Shown here in pieces: positions 43,145 through 51,461 of a stretch of DNA of 64,000 bases. This DNA is from Desulfococcaceae bacterium HSG9 (GTDB taxonomy: Bacteria > Desulfobacterota > Desulfobacteria > Desulfobacterales > JAUCGF01). Every line of letters begins with the position of its first letter. Positions within the stretch are counted from its first letter, which is position 1. Below the pieces are notes generated by a model, which saw nothing but the letters and a program-made list of their open reading frames with translations, ran no database searches and was not told the origin of the DNA. Position numbers and translations under genes: made by a program. The DNA lies in NCBI GenBank assembly GCA_030378005.1, contig JAUCGF010000088.1:1-64000 (forward strand), in the 5' to 3' direction.

Positions 43145-43831
43145 ATGTACGCGGTACTTAAAGAATTGAAAATATATCTGATAACCTTCACCCTGGCTAC
43201 GATTGTTTTTGTAGGATTTCCTGAGCTGGATATTTGGTTTTCTTCACTGTTTTTTGAAAAAGGCTATTTCTTTTTATATAATAACCCCGCGGTCGTTATT
43301 ATATGCCGGTCAGCTGAAGTGATTATTGGGATATTAAGTATATGCCTCATCGTTCTGCTTTTATGCAGACGTAACCCGTTTTCAATAAACAAAAAACAGG
43401 TGATATATTTATTGCTTGTTCTGGTTATAGGGCCGGGCTTGGTTGTCAATGTTGTATTCAAAGATCAATGGGGACGCGCTCGACCCGGTCGAATTGAGGA
43501 ATTCGGCGGTGTCCAGAAATTCACACGTGCATTTGTCATATCAGATCAATGTCAAAAAAATTGTGCTTTTGTTTCCGGACACGCTTCGATTGGCTTTTAT
43601 TTCGTTGCATTTGCTTTTATTTGGCGCGCCCATCGTAAAAAAATTATCACCGGTGCCGCTTTGTACGGTGGGATAATCGGTTTAGCGCGTATTATGCGCG
43701 GTGTGCATTATCTAAGTGATATTGTTTTTGCATTTTTCTTTGTTTATATCATAGCTTATATGGTGAATCAACTGATGTTTATTTTTCCGTATCGTAATAA
43801 ATCTCCATCCTCCAATCGTAAACTCTTGTAA
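43145..43831 (+). CDS. PAP2-superfamily membrane phosphatase (lipid A 1-phosphatase-like)
   Basis: 228 residues with five to six hydrophobic helices and all three acid-phosphatase motifs: KDQWGRARP (Kx6RP), VSGHAS (PSGH variant) and RIMRGVHYLSDI (SRx5Hx3D variant). The active site faces the periplasm; likely substrates are undecaprenyl pyrophosphate, lipid A phosphates or phosphatidic acid. ATG 43145 lies 21 bp after msbA with AAAGGATAT upstream, so the two are cotranscribed. Confidence 0.88.
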   Translation: MYAVLKELKIYLITFTLATIVFVGFPELDIWFSSLFFEKGYFFLYNNPAVVIICRSAEVIIGILSICLIVLLLCRRNPFSINKKQVIYLLLVLVIGPGLVVNVVFKDQWGRARPGRIEEFGGVQKFTRAFVISDQCQKNCAFVSGHASIGFYFVAFAFIWRAHRKKIITGAALYGGIIGLARIMRGVHYLSDIVFAFFFVYIIAYMVNQLMFIFPYRNKSPSSNRKLL

Positions 43832-43888
43832 GTTACTGAAATTATCAGTGCTGAATTTTTAATAAAAAACCTGACAGGATATTATTTT

Positions 43889-44395
43889 ATGGGCGTTCAA
43901 GAACATAAAGCCGAAGCACCACAACATATAACCGTCGGCATTATATCAATATCAACCACCCGTTCTTTGATTGATGATCAGAGCGGGCTTTGGATAAAAG
44001 GGCAAGCCGAAACTCTGGGGCATACCGTTGTCGGACATAGCGTTGTCACCGATAATATAGAAGCGATCAGAAGCGCTGTTTTGAATAGTATTCACAACTC
44101 GGCGCCTCAGGCGCTTTTGCTTACCGGCGGAACCGGAATCGCTGTAAAAGATGTTACGACAGAAACCGTGCGGCCCTTATTACAAAAGGAATTAACCGCG
44201 TTTGGCGTTCTGTTCGCACAATTGAGCTTTGAAGAGATCGGTTCGGCCGCGCTTTTATCCCGTGCCATGGCCGGTGTTATTGCCAATACGATTATTTTCT
44301 GTATGCCCGGAAGCTTGAAAGCGTGCCAACTCGCTTGTAATCGGCTGATTTTCCCTGAATTGGGGCATCTTGCCAAACACCTACATGAGCATTGA
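43889..44395 (+). CDS. MoaB/MogA-family molybdopterin biosynthesis protein
   Basis: 168 residues with ITVGIISISTTRSLIDDQSG, LLTGGTGIAVKDVTTETVRP (the TGGTG-x4-D motif that binds molybdopterin), FEEIGSAALLSRAMAGVIAN and FCMPGSLKACQLA. It adenylates molybdopterin before metal insertion. The gene is in line with msbA-PAP2 and immediately precedes a radical SAM gene (3-bp gap), so those two are coupled. Confidence 0.9.
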   Translation: MGVQEHKAEAPQHITVGIISISTTRSLIDDQSGLWIKGQAETLGHTVVGHSVVTDNIEAIRSAVLNSIHNSAPQALLLTGGTGIAVKDVTTETVRPLLQKELTAFGVLFAQLSFEEIGSAALLSRAMAGVIANTIIFCMPGSLKACQLACNRLIFPELGHLAKHLHEH

Positions 44396-44398
44396 GCA

Positions 44399-45709
44399 AT
44401 GCCATCTGCATCAAAACGCAAACGTAAAAAAAAACCTGTAACCGCATTGGTAGCCGATCATCACGGCGAAATTTTTGAGCTTGAAGGATATGCCGCCGTA
44501 GGCATGGCCGGTGAATCTCTGGTTCCTTTAACCATAGCGAACACGATTAAAATGCCTTTCGGTGGAGAATTGATGTTCCTTCCGGATCGCCTGCCGATTT
44601 TATACAATCTGCATGATAACTGTTTTGAAACACCGCATGAAAATCCGTTTGCGCCCGGAAAACCGCTTTTTCCAGTAGCGGCGTTTAATTCCCCAGGATA
44701 TGTGGCATCTTATATCAGCGCCTATCGTGAAAAGCAAAATGCCGGCTATCTGCCGCTGTTTTCTTATGGCGCTGTGGGATGGTCGGGTGGACAATTCAGA
44801 ACCGCTGCCACTTTAATAGACAGCGAAAAACGTCAGGACCTTCGACAGATGCGCAAGCCGGATGTTATCAAAGGCATCCGACGGATGCGCACCCGACTGC
44901 CCTCCAATCATCTGCGAATTCATCTTGAAACATGCGCCCTGGAATATGGATGCCCGGCAGCGAAAAATTTCTTTCTATCCAGATATGAAGCGCCTTTGCC
45001 GACTTCCGGAAAGTGTAACGCCAAATGCCGCGGATGTCTTTCCCGTCAGGATAATGATGCTATTCCGATCAGCCAGAGACGGATTGATTTCACACCTGCG
45101 GCTGATGAAATCGCCGCAGTCGCTTTGGAACATATTTCCAACGTATCCGCCAGTGTCGTCAGTTTTGGCCAGGGATGTGAAGGTGATCCGCTATTTGCCG
45201 CTGAAGTCATCGAACCGGCACTACATTTAATTCGTAACAAAACCACGCAAGGCACTGTGAATATGAACACCAACGGCAGTCGTCCGGACATTTTGGGAAA
45301 ACTGTTGGAAGCCGGATTAGACAGCATTCGCATCAGCCTCAACAGTGTTCGTGAAACCTATTATCATCGCTATTTCCGTCCTGCGGATTACAAATTCAGC
45401 GATGTATGCCGCAGTATTGCAACGGCGCTTGAAAAAGACAAATTCGTATCGTTGAATTATTTGAACATGCCGGGTTTTACCGACACCCCCCAAGAGATGG
45501 AAGCTTTAATCGCGTTTATTGAAAAATATCCGATCAATATGATTCAATGGCGTAATTTGAACTTCGATCCTATCCGGTATTGGCGGATTATGAATGTATC
45601 CGAATCTCACGGTATGCCGATAGGAATGCCCAAAGTCCTGAAAACGGTTCGCCGCGCCTGCCCCCACCTGAAATTCGGTTATTTTAATCCGCCGAAAGAA
45701 AGATTTTAA
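44399..45709 (+). CDS. Radical SAM protein coupled to MoaB
   Basis: 436 residues. The N-terminal 170 residues form a separate region (VTALVADHHGEIFELEGYAA, SYGAVGWSGGQFRTAATLID). The radical SAM core follows with the cluster motif TSGKCNAKCRGCLSRQ (Cx3Cx2C) at about 203-213, then VSFGQGCEGDPLFAAEV and TVNMNTNGSRPDI. It is a SPASM-less AdoMet radical enzyme of unknown substrate. It starts 3 bp after the MoaB-like gene stops; the pair recurs in anaerobes to my knowledge, which hints at a cofactor-related job. Basic N-terminus (SKRKRKKK). Confidence 0.82.
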   Translation: MPSASKRKRKKKPVTALVADHHGEIFELEGYAAVGMAGESLVPLTIANTIKMPFGGELMFLPDRLPILYNLHDNCFETPHENPFAPGKPLFPVAAFNSPGYVASYISAYREKQNAGYLPLFSYGAVGWSGGQFRTAATLIDSEKRQDLRQMRKPDVIKGIRRMRTRLPSNHLRIHLETCALEYGCPAAKNFFLSRYEAPLPTSGKCNAKCRGCLSRQDNDAIPISQRRIDFTPAADEIAAVALEHISNVSASVVSFGQGCEGDPLFAAEVIEPALHLIRNKTTQGTVNMNTNGSRPDILGKLLEAGLDSIRISLNSVRETYYHRYFRPADYKFSDVCRSIATALEKDKFVSLNYLNMPGFTDTPQEMEALIAFIEKYPINMIQWRNLNFDPIRYWRIMNVSESHGMPIGMPKVLKTVRRACPHLKFGYFNPPKERF

Positions 45710-45762
45710 GGCAGCTTTCATCTGTCTGTTTAGACTTTTCTCGATATACTCGCTGGGTATAA

Positions 45763-45915
45763 TCAGTAGATGGAAAATGCCTGAAAATACGACATGGAGC
45801 GCAAAAATTAAGCGAAGCGGTTTTTTGCCGGCCCCTGAATCCGCAACCTTTCCGGGTGGCGATGCAAAAAATCGCTGCGCTTAATTTTTGCGCTCCTGAA
45901 CTTTTCATCTACTGA
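45763..45915. mobile_element. 153-bp miniature element with TAA target duplication (TCAGTAGATGG family)
   Basis: The ends TCAGTAGATGGAAAA (45763) and the complement ending CTACTGA (45915) enclose a nested hairpin whose arms read GGAGCGCAAAAATTAAGCG and its inverse. The direct repeat TAA borders it (45760-45762, 45916-45918), the same 3-bp duplication size as at 6937-7069. Confidence 0.75.
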
Positions 45916-46063
45916 TAATATGTTATATAAATATTCCCGTGTAAGCTGGCGTACGGCTGAAAATTATTATCAATGCCTTCAGACAGGCTGTATTTTAGAG
46001 TTGTAATTTAAATTTAAATGTGTTTTACCCTTTTTGAAAGAGGTCGAAAGGCTATAAATCAAG

Positions 46064-46156
46064 ATCGGTGCTAACGCCATTAATAGCAAAGTAACCTACA
46101 AAGGAGTTGCAAGCGCTTTTGGTTTGGAATACATACCGATTGATGAGATGCTTTAG
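46064..46156 (+). pseudogene. C-terminal remnant of alanine dehydrogenase
   Basis: The frame to TAG 46154-46156 reads IGANAINSKVTYKGVASAFG and LEYIPIDEML, resembling the end of alanine dehydrogenase (Ald). Upstream sequence is out of frame and unrecognisable. It may be what is left of an alanine catabolic locus; an alanine/sodium symporter remains 2 kb downstream. Confidence 0.5.
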
Positions 46157-46288
46157 AGCATAAAGAATTTTAATAGCTAACCCTAAACCCGTAACCGTTC
46201 ACACCCTCTGGTTCCTGCATGAAGCATGGAACGAGATCGTGCGGGGAAAGCGAACGGTTACACTAAACATCATAAGGAGGATAAGTTT

Positions 46289-47506
46289 ATGACAAGTAAC
46301 CTGAAACGTTCATTCATTGCAGCCACCCTGGCCATCGCGCTTTTAAGCCCGGGCGCGGCGATCGCTGATGTGAAAGTCGGTTTTCTGGGCGGGTTCACCG
46401 GCCCGTTGAAAAGCATGACACCGGCGATTCACAAAGCCGCGAAATTGGCTGTCAAGCATGTAAACGATCAAGGTGGCGTGCTGGACGGCCAGAAAATGAT
46501 TCTGCCCAACGCGGACACGACCTGCGGGGATACCGCCGCAGCCGCAGCCGCAGCCGCCCGTTTGGTGAACGACGAAAAAGTCACAGCTCTGGTCGGCGCT
46601 CTTTGTTCGGGTGCGACCATTGCCGCAGTTGAACAGGTAGCCATACCCGCCGGCGTTACCTTAGTTTCACCGGCTTCGACCTCTCCGGCTATCACCGCGC
46701 TGGAAGATGCGGACCTCGTGTTTCGCACCGCGCCTTCGGACCTCTATCAAGGCAGCGTGATGGCGCGCCTTTTGCTGTCCAAAGGGATCAAAAATATTGC
46801 TGTCACTTATGTGGATAATGATTACGGCAAGGGGCTGTCCGGCGCTTTGGCCAAGGAGTTTACGGCCTCCGGCGGTAAGGTTGTCGCAAATCTGGCTCAT
46901 GAAGAGGGCAAAGCCGACTATCGCGCCCATATTCGCTCGCTGGCCACATCCGGGGTCGAAACGCTGGTCGTGCTGGCCTATGCCAACGGTTCAGGCCTGA
47001 CCGTGCTCCGCCAAGCCCTGGAAATCGGTGCTTTTGACCGGTTCGTGGGCGGTGACGGGATGGTCAGCAACACACTGATCGCCGCTGTGGGCAGTGATAA
47101 GCTGAGAGGCATGATCGCCACCAAACCGGGCAGACCGGATACCGGCGGCGCGCGCGAGTTCAACCGGCTTGCGTGGAAGGCCGATCTGAATCCAAGCGCG
47201 ACTTTTGCCGCGCAATCTTATGACGCCGCGTTTTTGCTGGCGCTGGCGATTGAGAAAAGTGGTAAAGCTGATCGCGCCGGACTGTCAAAAGCGTTGCGGG
47301 ACGTGGCCTCGGCCCCTGGCGAAGTCATTTTACCGGGTCAATGGCAAAAAGCCAAGGAACTGCTCAAAGCCGGAAAAGATATTAACTACGAAGGCGGTGC
47401 CGGCGGTCACGAATTTGACAAAGCCGGGGATGTTGCCGGCGTGATCATCGAAACTGGCGTTTATGTAAGGGAAGGCTCTTTCACCGAATACGGTCAGGTC
47501 AAATAA
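46289..47506 (+). CDS. Periplasmic branched-chain amino acid-type binding protein (LivJ/K family)
   Basis: 405 residues from ATG 46289, chosen for the strong AAGGAGG 8-9 bp upstream. Signal peptide FIAATLAIALLSPGAAIADV; type I periplasmic-binding fold with VKVGFLGGFTGPLKSMTPAI, ALVGALCSGATIAAVEQVAI, FRTAPSDLYQGSVMARLLLS and TYVDNDYGKGLSGALAKEF. It would deliver an amino acid or related ligand to an ABC permease, but no LivHMGF genes are nearby. The next genes are a universal stress protein and an AGCS symporter. The DNA is more GC-rich than the repeat regions, consistent with core genome. Confidence 0.9.
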   Translation: MTSNLKRSFIAATLAIALLSPGAAIADVKVGFLGGFTGPLKSMTPAIHKAAKLAVKHVNDQGGVLDGQKMILPNADTTCGDTAAAAAAAARLVNDEKVTALVGALCSGATIAAVEQVAIPAGVTLVSPASTSPAITALEDADLVFRTAPSDLYQGSVMARLLLSKGIKNIAVTYVDNDYGKGLSGALAKEFTASGGKVVANLAHEEGKADYRAHIRSLATSGVETLVVLAYANGSGLTVLRQALEIGAFDRFVGGDGMVSNTLIAAVGSDKLRGMIATKPGRPDTGGAREFNRLAWKADLNPSATFAAQSYDAAFLLALAIEKSGKADRAGLSKALRDVASAPGEVILPGQWQKAKELLKAGKDINYEGGAGGHEFDKAGDVAGVIIETGVYVREGSFTEYGQVK

Positions 47507-47616
47507 ATTCGCGCTCGCACCATGGACGAAAGCGGACGAATCGATACCTGACTTTGATTCGGGGATGATTGGCAATACACGATTTTATCCGAAAACAACA
47601 ATTATGGGAGGAAAAA

Positions 47617-48051
47617 ATGACTGATACGATATTGGTCGGTATTGACGGCAGTCAAGACAGTCGTCGCGCCGTAGAGTACGGCATTGCACAGGCCAAATTG
47701 AACAATGCGCAGTTGGTTCTGGCTTATGTGATTGAATGGTCGCCATACAGTTTCAACACCCCTGAAGAGAACGAACAGCGGCACAAACGCCGCGAAGAGG
47801 AAATCCAGACCGCGCATAAACGTGTGCTGAACCCGTTGTTGGAATCATGCGCGTCCGAAGAACTCAAGATTACCGGAACAGTGCGACATGGCCAGGTTGC
47901 CGACGCCTTGATTCAGATCGGCAGGGAGCATGGCGCCGGTCTGATTGTGGTGGGCCGAATTGGCCAAAAAGGCGTCACATCCTTGATCTTCGGCAGTGTG
48001 GTCTCCAAGCTGATCCAGCTTACCCATATTCCGGTGACTGTCGTGCCGTAG
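47617..48051 (+). CDS. Universal stress protein (UspA family)
   Basis: 144 residues from ATG 47617 (GGGAGGAAAAA upstream). It starts TDTILVGIDGSQDSRRAVEY and ends with the ATP-binding signature VVGRIGQKGVTSLIFGSVVS, i.e. Gx2Gx9GS. The cytosolic USP fold binds ATP and often partners with adjacent transporters; here it lies between the binding protein gene and the alanine symporter gene, suggesting a regulatory partner of one of them. Confidence 0.92.
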   Translation: MTDTILVGIDGSQDSRRAVEYGIAQAKLNNAQLVLAYVIEWSPYSFNTPEENEQRHKRREEEIQTAHKRVLNPLLESCASEELKITGTVRHGQVADALIQIGREHGAGLIVVGRIGQKGVTSLIFGSVVSKLIQLTHIPVTVVP

Positions 48052-48089
48052 CAGACCTCAAACGCAGTATGAGGTTCAATCAATACACA

Positions 48090-48156
48090 GGCTTGAACGA
48101 AAACGCCCTCCCCCATAGAGATGGGCGAGGGAGAGAAAAAAGGTTTTCGTTCAGCC
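48090..48156. repeat. Hairpin repeat between usp and the symporter gene
   Basis: GGCTTGAACGAAAAC and the near-complement GTTTTCGTTCAGCC enclose CCCTCCCCCAT...GGGAG arms, giving a long imperfect hairpin in the 135-bp gap. It may attenuate transcription, or be a miniature element like 7188-7330. Confidence 0.5.
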
Positions 48157-48186
48157 GATACAAAATAAATAAAGGGGAATCTGAAT

Positions 48187-49707
48187 ATGAAAAAAAAATC
48201 TACAGTTGTCAGCTCCTTGGGGCTTTTGCTGTTCTTGTTGATGCCGATATCGGCCTTTGCCCAAGAAGCCGGAAGCGGTATCGATCAGGTCGTAAACAAG
48301 GTCTTCGGCACCGTGCTGGGGCCCTTCGTCTCATTCATCTTCTACTCCGTCACGATCAACGGCGTCAGTTTTCCATTGATCGTCGGCTGGCTGGTTATCT
48401 GCGCTGTTGTGCTGACTTTCTATATGGGCTTTATCCAATTCACGGGAGTGAAGCACTCCATTGATCTGCTGCGTGGGGTCTATTCAAATCCGGAAGACTC
48501 GGGTGAAGTTTCTCATTTCCAAGCACTGGCCACGGCTCTGTCCGGAACCGTGGGACTGGGTAATATCGCCGGGGTTGCGGTGGCGGTCAGTCTGGGAGGG
48601 CCCGGAGCCACTTTCTGGATGATCGTGGCCGGGCTGTGCGGCATGGCGGCCAAGTTTACCGAATGTACCCTGGGCGTGAAATATCGTGAAGAATTTCCCG
48701 ACGGGCATGTTTCCGGCGGGCCTATGTACTACCTCAGCAAAGGGCTGGCCGAACAAGGCAAGCCACGGCTTGGTCGAGTTCTGGCGGTGCTGTTTGCCAT
48801 TATGTGCATCTTCGGCTCTTTCGGCGGCGGGAATATGTTCCAGGGCAATCAGGCGCATCAAATGATCGCCAATACTTTTGGAATTTTCACTGAAACCGGT
48901 TGGCTGTTCGGGCTTATCCTGGCGGTCATTGTAGGATCCGTCATCATTGGCGGAATCCAATCCATCGCCAAAGTGACCGAAAAAATCGTGCCTTTGATGG
49001 CTGGTTTATATGTGGGCACGGCCTTGATTATCCTGCTGGCAAACTTTTCCAATATACCCACAGCTATCGTGGTTATCTTGAAAGGCGCTTTTTCACCCGA
49101 AGCCATCGGCGGGGGAGTTGTCGGCGTGCTGATTCAAGGTTTGAAACGAGCCGCTTTTTCCAACGAGGCCGGAGTGGGATCCGCCGCTATCGCGCACTCC
49201 GCCGTACGCACCTCCGAACCGCTTACCGAAGGATATGTGGCCCTTTTGGAACCCTTCATCGACACAGTGGTTATCTGCACCATGACCGCCCTGGTAATCG
49301 TGATCACCGGCGCTTATGCCAATGCCGAAGGTTTGGGCGGAGTCGCTCTGACCGCATCCGCTTTCCAGAGCGTCTTTCCCTGGTTCGGTGTCGTGCTGGC
49401 TATCGCCGTGCTTTTGTTCGCCTTTTCGACCATGATCTCCTGGTCTTATTACGGCCTGAAATGCTGGACATACCTGTTCGGTGAAAGCAAAGGCTCGGAA
49501 CTGAGCTTCAAATTGATTTTCTGCGTATTCGTGGTAATCGGTTGCAGCGCAAGCTTGGGTCCGGTCATCGACTTCTCGGATGCCGCCATTTTCGCCATGT
49601 CAATCGCCAATGTGCTTGGCCTGTATCTGATGATGGGATCGGTGAAAGCGGACTTGAAAGACTATCAGTCCCGCATCGCTTCCGGTGAGATCAAACGTTA
49701 CAAATAG
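48187..49707 (+). CDS. Sodium:alanine/glycine symporter (AGCS family)
   Basis: 506 residues. An N-terminal hydrophobic segment ends AFAQEAGSG and could be a signal-anchor. Then come about 10-11 membrane helices with AGCS signatures ALATALSGTVGLGNIAGVAV, SGGPMYYLSKGLAEQGK, FGGGNMFQGNQAHQM and AAFSNEAGVGSAAIAHSAVR. It imports alanine or glycine with Na+. ATG 48187 follows AAAGGGGAATCTGAAT. A clear terminator lies 80 bp downstream. Confidence 0.94.
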   Translation: MKKKSTVVSSLGLLLFLLMPISAFAQEAGSGIDQVVNKVFGTVLGPFVSFIFYSVTINGVSFPLIVGWLVICAVVLTFYMGFIQFTGVKHSIDLLRGVYSNPEDSGEVSHFQALATALSGTVGLGNIAGVAVAVSLGGPGATFWMIVAGLCGMAAKFTECTLGVKYREEFPDGHVSGGPMYYLSKGLAEQGKPRLGRVLAVLFAIMCIFGSFGGGNMFQGNQAHQMIANTFGIFTETGWLFGLILAVIVGSVIIGGIQSIAKVTEKIVPLMAGLYVGTALIILLANFSNIPTAIVVILKGAFSPEAIGGGVVGVLIQGLKRAAFSNEAGVGSAAIAHSAVRTSEPLTEGYVALLEPFIDTVVICTMTALVIVITGAYANAEGLGGVALTASAFQSVFPWFGVVLAIAVLLFAFSTMISWSYYGLKCWTYLFGESKGSELSFKLIFCVFVVIGCSASLGPVIDFSDAAIFAMSIANVLGLYLMMGSVKADLKDYQSRIASGEIKRYK

Positions 49708-49788
49708 CCGGGCGTAAAATGTCGGTAAGTTGCCAGCTGTAAGGCGGCAGCCATCGCACTGATTATAGCAGGTTGTTGTTTATCAAAA

Positions 49789-49820
49789 AGGCCCTTTGGG
49801 AATGTCCCGAAGGGTCTTTT
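49789..49820 (+). terminator. Rho-independent terminator after the symporter gene
   Basis: GGCCCTTTGGGA, loop ATG, TCCCGAAGGGTC (12-bp stem with two wobble pairs), followed by seven T. Correct strand and distance for the symporter gene. A short ORF crossing it is not credible. Confidence 0.85.
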
Positions 49821-49896
49821 TTTCTGAGAGAACGGATTCTGATACAGCTTTTCAGATTATATGGTGCTTATGGAAAGTCAGAGCCAAAAAACGCAT

Positions 49897-49950
49897 CCTG
49901 TTTAAGGAGCGCAGCGACCGGAACCCTTTTGCTTCCGAGTTATACCGCAG
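49897..49950 (-). other. attC-like fragment (d)
   Basis: Directly after the methyltransferase stop, the minus strand carries AACTCGGAAGCAAAAGGGTT and CCGGTCGCTGCGCTCC, matching the interior of the attC-like site at 28149-28249 (AACTCGGACGGCAAAAG). The L'-R' half is not recognisable, so this is at most a decayed site. Confidence 0.3.
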
Positions 49951-49954
49951 TTTA

Positions 49955-50800
49955 TTAACTTGCTGGCTTTGTTGCAATAATAATAAAAGAGTGCTCTGTT
50001 AAGGGAGATATTTTTGATATGATATATCCGGTTTTATCAATTAATGCTTTGAGAGAAGGGAGAGTTACTATTTTTCTGTTTGAATTGATAACTAATTGAT
50101 TGATCGCAAATAAAGCCCCAAATAACGGATTCGAATTTTGAGGGTCAAAATAATAACCGCGAAGAATCAACTGCCCTTCTGCCCGTAAGCATTTCCATAC
50201 GTTTCTCAAAATGTTCCCTGCTTCAGTTTCATCATAAGTTACATCAGACAAAAGAACGGCATCAATATTGTTGCCAAGATTGTCCTTTGTGATATCACAC
50301 TCTCGCAATTCAATGCGTTCATTTTCCTCATGTTTTGAGATAAATTCTTTGGTGACAGCCAAAGTTTCACGGCTGTCTGAAATTACAGATTTTGGTAGTG
50401 GTAAACAGGTAGTGCTGGCAATTTTACAAATAAAATCAACCAGTTTTGATATGCAAGTTAAACTTTAAAAAACCAAGTATATATGCACGAAAACCAGCAA
50501 AACCTTACTAAATCAGACTTAATGACAAAATCGCAATCAATTTATCAAATATACTTTAGAAATTTATAATAAGTAATTGCTTGTAAATATTAATAAAAAT
50601 ATGAGCACTACCTGTTTACCACTACCCAGATTTTAAATCAGGGTATTTTTGGCAAAGAAAAATTGAGTAGATTCCAGAACCACCGCCTGCATCTATCAAA
50701 TTTGGACATTCAGACAGTTCTACACAATTAATCAGAGCATCTACTTCGCCTAACATACCCATATTATGCATAGCTCTTATGAAGGTACTGTGTGATTTAA
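49955..50800 (-). pseudogene. SAM-dependent O-methyltransferase split by a miniature element
   Basis: The upstream part (about 50800-50635) reads STFIRAMHNMGMLGEVDALI, LIDAGGGSGIYSIFLC and KYPDLKS. The downstream part (50385-49955) continues VISDSRETLAVTKEFISKHE, AVLLSDVTYDETEAGNIL and EGQLILRGYYFDPQNSNPLF. Removing 50394-50626 and one 8-bp repeat restores a continuous frame across LKS-VIS. The N-terminal (dimerisation) part is missing beyond about 50800. The fold is that of acetylserotonin/phenol O-methyltransferases. The 135-codon downstream piece has no ribosome site for its ATG. Confidence 0.8.
50394..50626. mobile_element. 233-bp miniature element with 8-bp target duplication (GGTAGTGG family)
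   Basis: The ends GGTAGTGGTAAACAGGTAGT at 50394 and the matching inverted end to 50626 are flanked by the direct repeat CAGATTTT (50386-50393 and 50627-50634). Excision restores the methyltransferase reading frame, proving both the boundaries and the duplication. No ORF inside. Confidence 0.9.
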
Positions 50801-50881
50801 GGGGCGATGATGCCTTTGTATCAGCAACTGCCCGCGCCCTTGTGCATCCGGTGAAGCGTCAGGTTATGAAACGCACCAAAA

Positions 50882-51405
50882 TGGTGGGCAACGCCGACAA
50901 TGGCTGGTGTTGGCACCATCTACTTTTCCGGCGTTGCCCACCCTACCGACTGACATTGCTACCGGTTTTTTGTCAGCCCTACACGCTTATAATCCGCTTC
51001 TTATATACAATCCGTGTAGATATCACTGCTTTGTCAGATTGCCGGTAACAGCCAAACCTTATTTTATCATTATTAACCTTAGTAGCTGAAATACTGTTAT
51101 ATCTCTTTACTTTATTATCTTATCAATATGTACCCCCCCCCTGTTTCATAACGGCCTGCCATTATCAAAATAAAAATAAGGTAATAAGGTTTAAATTATA
51201 TTTTTCATGTTCTACTAAGGTTTTAAAAACTGAAGTAAGGTTAGGAATACGAGTAACTTACTCTTTCACACATAATAACTACAGGGAAAACGGATAAGAA
51301 CAGAAATCGTTTTTTCCTTTTCTTATCTGATTTCCTTGTAGTTACAGGTACGAATCTGTAAACAGAAGCAGATACAAAAACATCAATTTTAAAAAAAATC
51401 GCGAT
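50882..51405. repeat. Inverted copy of the 3' flank of the PKD-DUF1566 gene
   Basis: From 51405 leftwards this matches 4049 onward (AAATTGATGTTTTTGTATCT, GTAACTACAAGGAAAT, then the 345-bp unit once) and continues into the 7071-7130 text (AGCGGATTATAAGCGTGTAG). It lacks the GGCTACC element, the IS110 and the TCAGTAGATGG element, so it is the ancestral empty version of 4049-7130. At 50882-50946 a separate hairpin (GGTGGGCAACGCCGACAATG with inverse) adjoins. No gene is supported in 50801-51461. Confidence 0.85.
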
Positions 51406-51461
51406 AACATATTTTATTCAAATGTTAATAAGGCAGCTTGGCCTTATTAACACATTTTATA

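Noticed and set aside
50779-51048. 89-codon plus-strand frame
   Set aside because: It crosses the end of the methyltransferase relic, a hairpin repeat and the dispersed repeat; it is a chance frame.
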